Shown here: piece by piece, positions 17,434 to 24,887 of the stretch
Numbering within the stretch: position 1 is the first letter of the stretch
Layout: each line of letters opens with the position of its first letter
From: Sulfurimonas sp.
Lineage (GTDB): Bacteria; Campylobacterota; Campylobacteria; Campylobacterales; Sulfurimonadaceae
NCBI RefSeq assembly: GCF_028694895.1
Contig: NZ_JAQVKA010000005.1
Coordinates: 1 to 53,091 of the forward strand
Direction of reading: 5' to 3'
DNA: 53,091 nucleotides
The notes under the pieces: generated by a model
What the model was told of the DNA's origin: nothing
Seen by the model: only the letters and a program-made list of their open reading frames with translations
Databases searched by the model: none
Program-made: the position numbers and the translations under genes

Positions 17434-18312
17434 ATGAAAAAGTTACTAACACTCCTAACACTATTGCCGCTAACACTCTTAGCGCACTTAAATATTGTGG
17501 TTAGTTATCCTTATATTGGTGCTCTAACAAAGAGTATCGGTGGCGAGCATATAACGACTACTGTGTTAGCAAAGGGAAATTGGGATCCACACTTTATCAT
17601 TCCACGTCCTTCTTTGATAACAAAAGTTAGAAATGCAGATGCACTTATCATGAATGGAGCCCAGCTTGAAATCGGCTGGCTTCCACCTCTAATAAACAGA
17701 GCAGCAAATCCAAAAACTTCACCTTCTTCGCCAACTTTTTTAAATCTATCACACCATGTAGAGCTTATAAATAAGCCCTCTTTAGTAGATAGAAAAGATG
17801 GCGATATTCACCCAGATGGAAATCCACACTTTCATCTAGATCCACAAAATATCCTTCTTCTTGCAAACGTTATAAAAGAGTTTCTTATCTCAATTGACAC
17901 TGAACATAAAGAGGTATATGAGAAAAACTACAAAGAGTTTTTTGATATGTGGAGTGAGAAAATTGTTATTTGGAAACAGAAGATGCAGAGTAAAAATGGT
18001 CTTAAAGTGATACAGTTTCATGATAATCTAGCCTACTTTAACAAAGCTTATGGGCTAACAAACATAGGCACGATTGAGCCACTAGCGGGAATTCCCCCAT
18101 CTTCAAAACATACGATAGAAATTATTGAGCTTATTAAAAAAGAGCAGCCTTGCTGCATCTTACATGATGTTTATCACTCCACAAAAACAGCAGATTTTAT
18201 AAGCCAAAAAAGTGGCATAAAAGTGATTCTTATGCCTCATGATATAGAAGCGCTAGATAGTATCGATAACTTAAGCGCTCTATTTGATTATCTAACAAGT
18301 GCCATAAAATGA
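17434..18312 (+). CDS. Periplasmic metal-binding protein of ABC uptake system (ZnuA-like)
   Basis: This 292-residue cluster A-I substrate-binding protein starts at ATG 17434, one base after the preceding stop, and has a signal peptide (about 1-17). Likely ligands are the His of W-D-P-H-F, the His residues of N-P-H-F-H-L-D-P, the His of Q-F-H-D-N and the acidic/His region near P-H-D-I-E. There is no long His-rich loop as in many ZnuA proteins, so zinc versus manganese is not settled. Its gene overlaps the permease gene by 4 nt. Confidence 0.8.
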   Translation: MKKLLTLLTLLPLTLLAHLNIVVSYPYIGALTKSIGGEHITTTVLAKGNWDPHFIIPRPSLITKVRNADALIMNGAQLEIGWLPPLINRAANPKTSPSSPTFLNLSHHVELINKPSLVDRKDGDIHPDGNPHFHLDPQNILLLANVIKEFLISIDTEHKEVYEKNYKEFFDMWSEKIVIWKQKMQSKNGLKVIQFHDNLAYFNKAYGLTNIGTIEPLAGIPPSSKHTIEIIELIKKEQPCCILHDVYHSTKTADFISQKSGIKVILMPHDIEALDSIDNLSALFDYLTSAIK

Positions 18313-19058
18313 TAGATATTTTACTAGTTCCCATCGCTCTTGTAGTCATACTTGTTATGCTTCACTCATATTTTGGTATGGAGATATTAAAGAGAGGCAT
18401 TATCTTTACAGATTTAGCAATAGCGCAGTTTGCGGCTCTTGGCTCATCTATTAGTCTTGGATATTTTCATGAAGAACATTTTTATATACTAACCCTTGGC
18501 TTTGCCCTACTTAGTGCCTCTCTTATAGCTTACGCAACAACTAGAAAACTTCACCTTGAAGCATTCATCGGGATTTTATATGTTTTGGGAGCTAGTGGGA
18601 TTATGATGGTTTTATCTCACTCTGCTGAGGGGATGGAGCATTTTAAATCACTTCTTGCTAGTGATATACTCTTTACTCCGCCGATGGAAGTATTAAAGAG
18701 TGGGGTTATATATGCTTTTATAGCAATGGCGCTCTACTTTATATACCCAAAACTTAGTGGATTTTTTAAAGAGCTTCTCTTTTTCTCACTCCTAGCTATA
18801 ACAGTTACTTCATCTGTCTCACTTGCAGGAGTTTTTGTAGTCTTTGTTCTTCTTATTGCTCCTCCTTTTGTAGCACTTTCTTTAAACTTTAAAAGGCCTT
18901 TACTTGGGAGTTTCATCTTTGGATGGGTTTTTAGTATAAGCGCAATTATCCTATCATACTTCTACGATTTGCCAACTGGTTATGCTATTGTCTTTTTAGG
19001 AGCATTTCTAACCGCACTTATCGTTTTAGTAACATCAAAAAAGGCGTTAAATAACTGA
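18309..19058 (+). CDS. Metal ABC transporter permease (ZnuB-like)
   Basis: This 249-residue membrane protein has about seven or eight helices of the ABC-3 permease family. It begins inside the binding-protein stop (ATGA) and is clearly co-translated with it. No ATPase gene (ZnuC type) lies next to it or elsewhere in the window, so the energising subunit must be encoded at another locus or shared. The next gene follows after 1 nt. The family is clear; the metal is inferred from the neighbours. Confidence 0.8.
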   Translation: MIDILLVPIALVVILVMLHSYFGMEILKRGIIFTDLAIAQFAALGSSISLGYFHEEHFYILTLGFALLSASLIAYATTRKLHLEAFIGILYVLGASGIMMVLSHSAEGMEHFKSLLASDILFTPPMEVLKSGVIYAFIAMALYFIYPKLSGFFKELLFFSLLAITVTSSVSLAGVFVVFVLLIAPPFVALSLNFKRPLLGSFIFGWVFSISAIILSYFYDLPTGYAIVFLGAFLTALIVLVTSKKALNN

Positions 19059-19059
19059 T

Positions 19060-19371
19060 ATGAATTTTCCAAATGAATGGACACAAAAAGAATTTTTGCA
19101 AAACAAAAAAGAGCTTGAAGCCAAAGGTGTAAAAGTTCTTTTAATTGACACGATTCTCTCTCCCATAGAAAAAGCAGATACGGTACTCTACAACCCGTAT
19201 GAGTTACAAAGCGAGCCAGAGGGAAGTGTCTTTGTGTTTTACTGCGACACGGGTAAAGCGACACTAAATAGGCTAAAAGAGTATAAAGAAAAGTTCCCAA
19301 AACACCACTGCATCTCACTGCATGGTGGCAGAGGTTACTGGCGAGTAAATATGATGGTTCTTGATGAGTGA
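19060..19371 (+). CDS. Small rhodanese-like protein
   Basis: This 103-residue cytoplasmic protein has a loop C-D-T-G-K-A resembling the rhodanese active-site loop, followed by a helix and the closing strand and turn H-G-G-R-G-Y-W. It is shorter than a typical single-domain rhodanese (about 110-120). It starts 1 nt after the permease stop with no ribosome site of its own, so it is probably translated by coupling. A sulfur-transfer role is inferred from the loop. How it relates to metal uptake is not evident. Confidence 0.6.
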   Translation: MNFPNEWTQKEFLQNKKELEAKGVKVLLIDTILSPIEKADTVLYNPYELQSEPEGSVFVFYCDTGKATLNRLKEYKEKFPKHHCISLHGGRGYWRVNMMVLDE

Positions 19372-19693
19372 GCACATAAAACAGCTTGAGTGTTTCATAG
19401 AAAATCTCCGTAGTGATAATTTTTATGATGCACATGAAGACATGGAACTATTATGGTTTAAGAGACGATTTGAAGACTCCGATGAGATAAAACTTCTAAA
19501 AGGTTTTATAAACGCGTCTGTAAGTTTTGAACTTTTTAAAAAAGGCAAAGTAGAAGCTTCAAAAAAAGTTTGGCCAACCTATCTAAAATACAAAGAGCTT
19601 ATTCACAATATAGACTCACCATATCTAGACACATACAATCTCATCATACAAGAGATACAACTCATAAAACAGTCTCAAAACAAAGCAGAGTGA
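19364..19693 (+). CDS. DUF309 family protein
   Basis: This 109-residue helical protein has the DUF309 pattern: F-Y-D-A-H-E-D-M-E-L-L-W, then L-L-K-G-F-I-N-A-S-V. The function of the family is unknown. I use ATG 19364, which overlaps the end of the rhodanese-like gene; a TTG precedes it directly. The H-E...E-x-x-W residues are the family's conserved core. It is the last gene of the run that begins with the outer-membrane protein. Confidence 0.75.
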   Translation: MSEHIKQLECFIENLRSDNFYDAHEDMELLWFKRRFEDSDEIKLLKGFINASVSFELFKKGKVEASKKVWPTYLKYKELIHNIDSPYLDTYNLIIQEIQLIKQSQNKAE

Positions 19694-19702
19694 CACTATT
19701 TC

Positions 19703-19711
19703 TGATATACT
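19703..19711 (+). promoter_or_regulatory. Extended -10 box for mscS-like gene
   Basis: TGATATACT lies 29 nt before ATG 19741 and is followed by an AAGGG ribosome site. The spacing gives a normal short leader. Confidence 0.45.
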
Positions 19712-19740
19712 TCCGAAAAAATTTTACAAGGGCATAAAAG

Positions 19741-20553
19741 ATGGATATATCAAAATATAATGACTTACTCATTAGTTATGTAAGTGAATACGGTTTAAAA
19801 ATTATTGCGGCTATTGCCATATTTTTTATTGGTAAAGTTATTGCTAAAAAGATAACATCAGTTCTTAAAAAGATTATGATAACTGCGAAGGTTGATATAA
19901 CTCTAATTGAGTTTTTATCAAAAGTTATTTATTTTGCTCTTTTTATAGTTGTTATACTAACAGCACTTAGCACTCTTGGTATAAATACAACATCATTTTT
20001 AGCAATCTTTGGTGCTGCTTCTTTAGCCGTTGGTTTAGCGCTTAAAGACTCTCTCTCAAACATTGGCGCTGCTGTTTTAATCATACTATTTAGACCTTTT
20101 AGGGTTGGAGATACTATAGATGCTGGTGGCTCTTTTGGTAAGGTTGAGGGGATAAACCTATTCTCAACTGTATTGGCAACACCTGATAACAAAACTGTTA
20201 TGATTCCTAACTCATCTGTTATAAACTCTACTATAACAAACTACTCTAACAAGCCAACACGCCGCGTAACTCTAAGTATCGGTGTTGGATATGATGATGA
20301 TTTGAAGTTTGTAAAAGAGACCCTACAACAAATCATAAAAGAGGACGAGAGAGTTCTAAAAGATCCAGAACCGTTAGTTGCAGTTAGTGAACTAGCCCAA
20401 AGTAGCGTAAATTTTACATTTAGAGTATGGGTCAATAATGACGACTTCTGGAATGTAAACTTTGATATGTTAGAAAAAATAAAAACTACGTTTGATGAAA
20501 AAGGGATATCTATTCCATTTCCACAAATTGATATTCACACAAAAAAGGATTAA
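19741..20553 (+). CDS. mscS: Small-conductance mechanosensitive channel (MscS family)
   Basis: This 270-residue protein has three N-terminal membrane helices. The pore helix is Gly/Ala-rich (F-G-A-A-S-L-A-V-G-L-A-L-K-D-S-L-S-N), followed by the family beta domain motif F-R-V-G-D-T-I and I-P-N-S. It is close to E. coli MscS in length. It opens under membrane tension to release solutes after osmotic downshift. The next gene, for a DUF481 outer-membrane protein, begins 5 nt after its stop, so the two are probably co-transcribed. Confidence 0.93.
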   Translation: MDISKYNDLLISYVSEYGLKIIAAIAIFFIGKVIAKKITSVLKKIMITAKVDITLIEFLSKVIYFALFIVVILTALSTLGINTTSFLAIFGAASLAVGLALKDSLSNIGAAVLIILFRPFRVGDTIDAGGSFGKVEGINLFSTVLATPDNKTVMIPNSSVINSTITNYSNKPTRRVTLSIGVGYDDDLKFVKETLQQIIKEDERVLKDPEPLVAVSELAQSSVNFTFRVWVNNDDFWNVNFDMLEKIKTTFDEKGISIPFPQIDIHTKKD

Positions 20554-20557
20554 AAAA

Positions 20558-21364
20558 ATGTACAAAACTATGATAGCCCTCTCTTTAGTTACCTCGTGTC
20601 TAATGGCTCAAAATACAGAAGATATAAAAGATGAGATAAAAGATACGCAAGCTAGGATTGCCAAGTTAAAGGCAAATCTAAAAGAGCTTCAAGCAACACT
20701 TCCAAAAGAGGATTATGTGTTTAAGGCTCGTGCTGAAGTTGGATATGTATCAAACTCTGGAAACACAGACACAGAAGCTTTTAATGCTGATGTAAAGCTA
20801 ACTAACAGTTGGGATTTACACTCTCTTGAACTCTCAATGCTTATGCAGTATGGAACAGAAAATGGTAAAGAGAACAAAAACAGATTTTTGGGCGAACTTG
20901 TTTATGATTATAAGTTATCTGAAGTGCTCTCTCTTGACTACTTAGTTGGATATAAAGATGATAAATTTTCTGGTTTTGACTACCAGTTCTATACAGGACC
21001 TGGTGCTAAATATGTGGCTATCAAGACTGACTTTAATGATTTTACAGTAGATGGAAATCTCTTATATGCAAAAGATAAAGTTTTTGGTGAGCAAGATAGA
21101 GAATACTATGGTTACAGACTAAAAGGCGTATACAATATGCAGGTGCTAGAGAACTTAAAGTTTCACCAAACGCTTAGTTATAGATCAGAATTTTCTGACC
21201 TTGGAAACTACTTTGCTTACTCAAAAACAGCATTTACTACAAGACTCTCTGAAATATTTTCAGCTGGTATCGCGTACCATATCGACTATACAAATCAACC
21301 AGCACTTACTGGAAAAACTTCAACAGATAAAATGTTTACTTTTAACCTGATTGCTGACTACTAA
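20558..21364 (+). CDS. DUF481 (YdiY-like) outer-membrane protein
   Basis: This 268-residue protein starts at ATG 20558 after an AAAAGGA site that lies within the end of mscS. It has a signal peptide (about 1-16), then a charged coiled coil (about 20-48; K-D-E-I-K-D-T-Q) and a beta-barrel region with G-Y-V-S-N-S-G-N-T-D-T, the typical entry of DUF481 proteins. Members are called salt-induced outer-membrane proteins; a pairing with MscS would suit osmotic adaptation, but that is inference. Its 3' end overlaps the convergent MFS gene by 23 nt. Confidence 0.75.
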   Translation: MYKTMIALSLVTSCLMAQNTEDIKDEIKDTQARIAKLKANLKELQATLPKEDYVFKARAEVGYVSNSGNTDTEAFNADVKLTNSWDLHSLELSMLMQYGTENGKENKNRFLGELVYDYKLSEVLSLDYLVGYKDDKFSGFDYQFYTGPGAKYVAIKTDFNDFTVDGNLLYAKDKVFGEQDREYYGYRLKGVYNMQVLENLKFHQTLSYRSEFSDLGNYFAYSKTAFTTRLSEIFSAGIAYHIDYTNQPALTGKTSTDKMFTFNLIADY

Positions 21365-22463
21365 GGCCTCTTTGACTAACTCCCCAAAGATATAAAAACC
21401 AAGTTGCCATAAGTGCGATGAATGTCGCACTTAAGAAGAGGTAACTTGGGTATAACTCATAAATATACCCCGCCATAAGCGCGCCTAAAAACGCTCCAAA
21501 ACCATAAGTAATCCCTGAGAAAAACTGTTGTGCTAAAGCTTTATGTTTATAAAAATAGAAAAGATAACTAATTGCCGCTGAATGAAAGAGTGCGAAGCTA
21601 AGCGCATGCATAGATTGAGAGAAAAATAACATACCTACATTGTTAGGAAATGCAAAGAGTAAAAACCAACGAATAGCTGTTATAAAAGTAGTTAGTTGAA
21701 GTATCAAAAGTAAGTTTTTACGTAAAAGTGCCCCTTGGAAATAGAGCATAAAAATCTCGACAATAACACCAAAAGTCCAAAGATAGATTGTTATATCAAG
21801 AGTTACACCATGATCTGTTGTATAGATAGTAAAAAAGTTATAAAAAGAGCCAAAACTAACCTGCATAAGAGTAAGTCCAAGCCATAACTTCCAATCTTTT
21901 AAAAGACTTATATCGTTTATATGCTCTATCTGTTTTTCCAAAACAGTAGATGCTTTTCTTGCTATTATATGTCCAAAGAGTGCTGTTATAAAAGTTAAAA
22001 CTAAAAGATATAAAAGAGCCATACTACTATCTTCTAAAAACTTTACCAAAACAAGAGCTACTAAAATAAACCCTACAGAGCCAAAGAGTCTTATCTTTCC
22101 ATATCTCTCTTTTTGTAAGTATTGAAGCGATATTACCTCTACATATGGAAGGACAACACTAAGGCCTACACCCAAAGCTATGTTTGAGAGAAGTAGTTTG
22201 TAGAAGCTTTCAAGTGAGAAATAAAATGACAAGGCACTAAGAACCATTATTAAAAGTGCGATATTAAAGCTCACTATATTTATCTTAAGCCCTTTTATAA
22301 AAGCAAAAGGAACTATAAAGCGCACAAGAGGAGCTGCTGCAAAGATTATACCTATATCACTTGCACTATATCCTGCCATAGAGAGTACTTTTGGCAAGAA
22401 AATAATATAGACACCAATAATTGAGAAGTAAAAGAAATAAAAGATTGCTAATAATAATGACAT
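21342..22463 (-). CDS. MFS transporter (MFS_1-like / HcaT-type)
   Basis: This 373-residue protein has about 12 membrane helices, starting M-S-L-L-L-A-I-F-Y-F-F-Y-F and continuing with the G-Y-S-A-S-D-I-G-I-I-F-A-A-A-P-L-V-R-F segment typical of the 3-phenylpropionate permease-like group. The substrate is unknown. ATG 22463 is chosen; a TTG lies two codons upstream. No ribosome site is visible, and a TACAAT box ends 5 nt before the ATG. It overlaps the end of the DUF481 gene on the opposite strand. Confidence 0.8.
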   Translation of the reverse strand: MSLLLAIFYFFYFSIIGVYIIFLPKVLSMAGYSASDIGIIFAAAPLVRFIVPFAFIKGLKINIVSFNIALLIMVLSALSFYFSLESFYKLLLSNIALGVGLSVVLPYVEVISLQYLQKERYGKIRLFGSVGFILVALVLVKFLEDSSMALLYLLVLTFITALFGHIIARKASTVLEKQIEHINDISLLKDWKLWLGLTLMQVSFGSFYNFFTIYTTDHGVTLDITIYLWTFGVIVEIFMLYFQGALLRKNLLLILQLTTFITAIRWFLLFAFPNNVGMLFFSQSMHALSFALFHSAAISYLFYFYKHKALAQQFFSGITYGFGAFLGALMAGYIYELYPSYLFLSATFIALMATWFLYLWGVSQRGLSSQQSG

Positions 22464-22468
22464 GCGCA

Positions 22469-22474
22469 ATTGTA
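22469..22474 (-). promoter_or_regulatory. -10 box 5 nt before MFS start codon
   Basis: TACAAT on the minus strand ends at 22469, and ATG begins at 22463. With the usual 6-8 nt spacing, transcription would start on the start codon. Confidence 0.45.
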
Positions 22475-22675
22475 CTATGTTATCAATAAAACAAAAAAAG
22501 ATAATAACATATACTCGATATGTAGTTATGTTAGCGCTACCTCAGATGAAAAGTGGCACAAATTAGTCAAATTTTCTAACTATTTACTCAATGTTAACTA
22601 ATAATTAATATCATTACCCATCTCAATTATGTTCAACCCCTTTCATAATAGAGATATATAACCTATAAATTATTT

Positions 22676-22715
22676 TAATTATCCAGCCATTCCCCCTTTT
22701 TGGCTTGGATAATTA
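22676..22715 (+). promoter_or_regulatory. Long inverted repeat upstream of B12/radical SAM gene
   Basis: TAATTATCCA (22676-22685) is perfectly complementary to TGGATAATTA (22706-22715). The stem continues with GCCA/TGGC across one bulged T, around an 11-nt C/T-rich loop. It lies immediately upstream of and touching the -10 region (22716-22724) of the gene at 22731. It could be an operator overlapping the promoter; if transcription starts near the ATG it is not in the mRNA. Confidence 0.55.
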
Positions 22716-22724
22716 TGCTAAACT
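22716..22724 (+). promoter_or_regulatory. Possible extended -10 box 6 nt before start codon
   Basis: TGCTAAACT matches TGn plus a 4-of-6 -10 hexamer and ends 6 nt before ATG 22731. No ribosome site is present in between. Confidence 0.35.
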
Positions 22725-22730
22725 TACCCC

Positions 22731-24239
22731 ATGAAAAAAATTATCCTAACAACTTTAAACTCAAGATTTACTCACACTTCTATAGCTCTTAGATATCTCT
22801 TTGCAAACTTAGCAGAGCTTAGAGATGATGCACTTATCCAAGAATTTACAATCAATGATGCAATGCAGAGCGTCGCTCAAAAACTCCTCTCACATAATCC
22901 TCAAATCATTGGCATAGGCGTATATATATGGAACGTTAAAGAGGTTTATGAGCTAATTCACATCATTAAAAAAGTCTCTCCTGCAACTAAGATTATCTTA
23001 GGTGGGCCAGAGGTTTCACATGAGCCCTTTCGAGTAAATCTTGATCTTGCTGATTTTATCATTCAAGGTGAAGGCGATGTAGCCTTTTATGAACTATGTA
23101 AAAACATCCTCTACTCAAGTGAGCCAAAAGAGAAAATCATAAAGATGACTATGCCCTCACTTAAAAACATAGCTCTTCCTTATAGATACTATAGTGATGA
23201 TGATATAAAAAACCGTTATATTTATGTAGAGGCTTCGCGCGGATGTCCATTTGAGTGCGAGTTTTGTCTCTCTTCAATGGATGAGAAGGTAAGAGCCTTT
23301 GATATACAAACGCTCCTCGAAGAGTTTGAACTTTTATGGCAAAGAGGAGCTAGAAATTTTAAGTTTATAGATAGAACTTTTAATCTCAATATAAAAACAG
23401 CCTCTACTCTGCTAGATTTCTTTTTAAACAAAGATCAAAATGAGCCATATTTTGCACACTTTGAAGTTGTACCTGATCACTTCCCACAATCACTAAAGAG
23501 TAAAATAGCCTCTTTTAAAGATGGCGCTCTGCAGCTTGAGATAGGGATACAAACGCTAAACCCAGAGATTGCAAAAAATATCTCAAGAGTTCTAAATCTA
23601 GAAAAAATCAAAGAAAATATACTCTTTTTAGAAAATGAGACGCATGCGCATATTCATCTTGATTTGATTGTTGGCTTGCCTGGGGAGACTTTGGAGAGTT
23701 TTGGGAAAAACCTAGATGAGTTAGTATCGCTAAGTAGCTGTGAGATACAGATAGGAATCCTCAAAAAACTCTCAGGAACTTACATAAATCGCCACGATAT
23801 AGAGCATGGGATGATATATAGTGATATCCCTCCTTATGATGTACTGCAGACTTCAAAGCTCTCCTTTGAGCAAATTGGAATCATGAAGAGATTTTCAAGA
23901 TTTTGGGATTTGACCTATAACAGCGGTAACTTCAAACAAAGCGTAAAGTTAATCTGGCAAGATGATAGTGTGTTTGAGAGTTTTTATGATTTTGGTCTTT
24001 GGATGTATGAACAAACTGACTCAACTTGGCAAATCTCACTTCAAAGATTAGGTGAATTGCTCTTTAGATACTTATGTGAGATAAAAAATCTCTCTGAGGA
24101 ATCTGTTGCAAATGTTATGATAGAAGATATGATGAGACTTGAGGGAAGAGTCGTTCCACATTATTTAAAAAAATATGCCTCAATTACATCAAATAGTGCC
24201 AAAAAAGGAACCTCTGGCTTTAACAAAAGACAGCAATAA
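22731..24239 (+). CDS. B12-binding radical SAM protein (DUF4080 type)
   Basis: This 502-residue protein has an N-terminal cobalamin-binding domain (about 1-130, I-I-L-G-G-P-E-V-S). A radical SAM domain follows, with the [4Fe-4S] cysteines in R-G-C-P-F-E-C-E-F-C (C-x3-C-x2-C, near residue 175), L-Q-L-E-I-G-I-Q-T and D-L-I-V-G-L-P-G-E-T. The C-terminal third matches the accessory region of the DUF4080 group. Such enzymes are thought to methylate or rearrange unknown substrates using cobalamin. The start has no Shine-Dalgarno sequence and sits behind a long palindrome. Confidence 0.85.
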   Translation: MKKIILTTLNSRFTHTSIALRYLFANLAELRDDALIQEFTINDAMQSVAQKLLSHNPQIIGIGVYIWNVKEVYELIHIIKKVSPATKIILGGPEVSHEPFRVNLDLADFIIQGEGDVAFYELCKNILYSSEPKEKIIKMTMPSLKNIALPYRYYSDDDIKNRYIYVEASRGCPFECEFCLSSMDEKVRAFDIQTLLEEFELLWQRGARNFKFIDRTFNLNIKTASTLLDFFLNKDQNEPYFAHFEVVPDHFPQSLKSKIASFKDGALQLEIGIQTLNPEIAKNISRVLNLEKIKENILFLENETHAHIHLDLIVGLPGETLESFGKNLDELVSLSSCEIQIGILKKLSGTYINRHDIEHGMIYSDIPPYDVLQTSKLSFEQIGIMKRFSRFWDLTYNSGNFKQSVKLIWQDDSVFESFYDFGLWMYEQTDSTWQISLQRLGELLFRYLCEIKNLSEESVANVMIEDMMRLEGRVVPHYLKKYASITSNSAKKGTSGFNKRQQ

Positions 24240-24253
24240 AATTCAAATTTTTT

Positions 24254-24262
24254 TGATATAAT
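24254..24262 (+). promoter_or_regulatory. Consensus extended -10 box 5 nt before LapG-like start
   Basis: TGATATAAT, a perfect extended -10, ends at 24262 and ATG begins at 24268. Transcription should start on or next to the start codon. Confidence 0.6.
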
Positions 24263-24267
24263 CTTAT

Positions 24268-24852
24268 ATGCTTAGATTAAAAAAATTTATACTATTATCA
24301 CTATTTATTGCAAGCAATCTATTATCTTTTGAACCTTTTACGGATAAAGAGTTGCTCCCTGCGATAGAGCAGAAGCACAATACATTTGCAAAAAAGAGAG
24401 CCTCTCTTCTTCAAGAGAGACTTGATATGCTAAGGGGTAAAAGTGATTTACAAAAGCTAGAGGGCGTAAATGACTTTTTTAATGAAGTAGAGTATTCTTC
24501 AGATATACAAATTTCATCTAAAGGTGATTATTTGGCTACACCATGGGAGTTTTTGTGTAATAACCTGAGTGATAGCAAAGATTATGTAATAAGTAAATAT
24601 TTTGCCCTAAAATATTTAAACGTAGACCACAAAAAACTCTTCTTTACATATGTACGTTCTACAAAATTTGAAGAACCTCATATGGTTTTGACATACTTTG
24701 AAACTCCAAAAAGCGAGCCGCTTATCCTAGACAACGACAACCATAAAATATCTCCAGCTTCAAAACGAGACGACTTAACACCTATTTATAACTTTAACGG
24801 TGATACACTTTATAAAGTTGGAAAAAATAGTGAAAACTCTCATAAAAAATAG
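24268..24852 (+). CDS. LapG-like periplasmic protease homologue (BTLCP family), catalytic Cys replaced by Ser
   Basis: This 194-residue protein has a signal peptide (about 1-20) and the transglutaminase-like cysteine protease pattern: T-P-W-E-F-L near 91-96, D-S-K-D-Y-V-I-S-K-Y-F (102-112), H-M-V-L-T-Y-F and L-I-L-D-N-D-N. In LapG the segment reads G-D-C-E-D-Y; here the Cys position is Ser103 (codon AGC at 24574-24576), while His138 and Asp155 of the triad are kept. LapG releases large surface adhesins by cutting them in the periplasm. This copy may be inactive or altered. A LapD-like gene follows after 35 nt. Confidence 0.8.
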   Translation: MLRLKKFILLSLFIASNLLSFEPFTDKELLPAIEQKHNTFAKKRASLLQERLDMLRGKSDLQKLEGVNDFFNEVEYSSDIQISSKGDYLATPWEFLCNNLSDSKDYVISKYFALKYLNVDHKKLFFTYVRSTKFEEPHMVLTYFETPKSEPLILDNDNHKISPASKRDDLTPIYNFNGDTLYKVGKNSENSHKK

Positions 24853-24887
24853 GATAAGCTAATGCTCAACATGCAAAGGAAGAAAAT

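Noticed and set aside
22540..22570. TGGCAC as a possible sigma-54 -24 element
   Set aside because: The sequence after it lacks GC at the required spacing, and no flagellar or typical sigma-54 gene follows.
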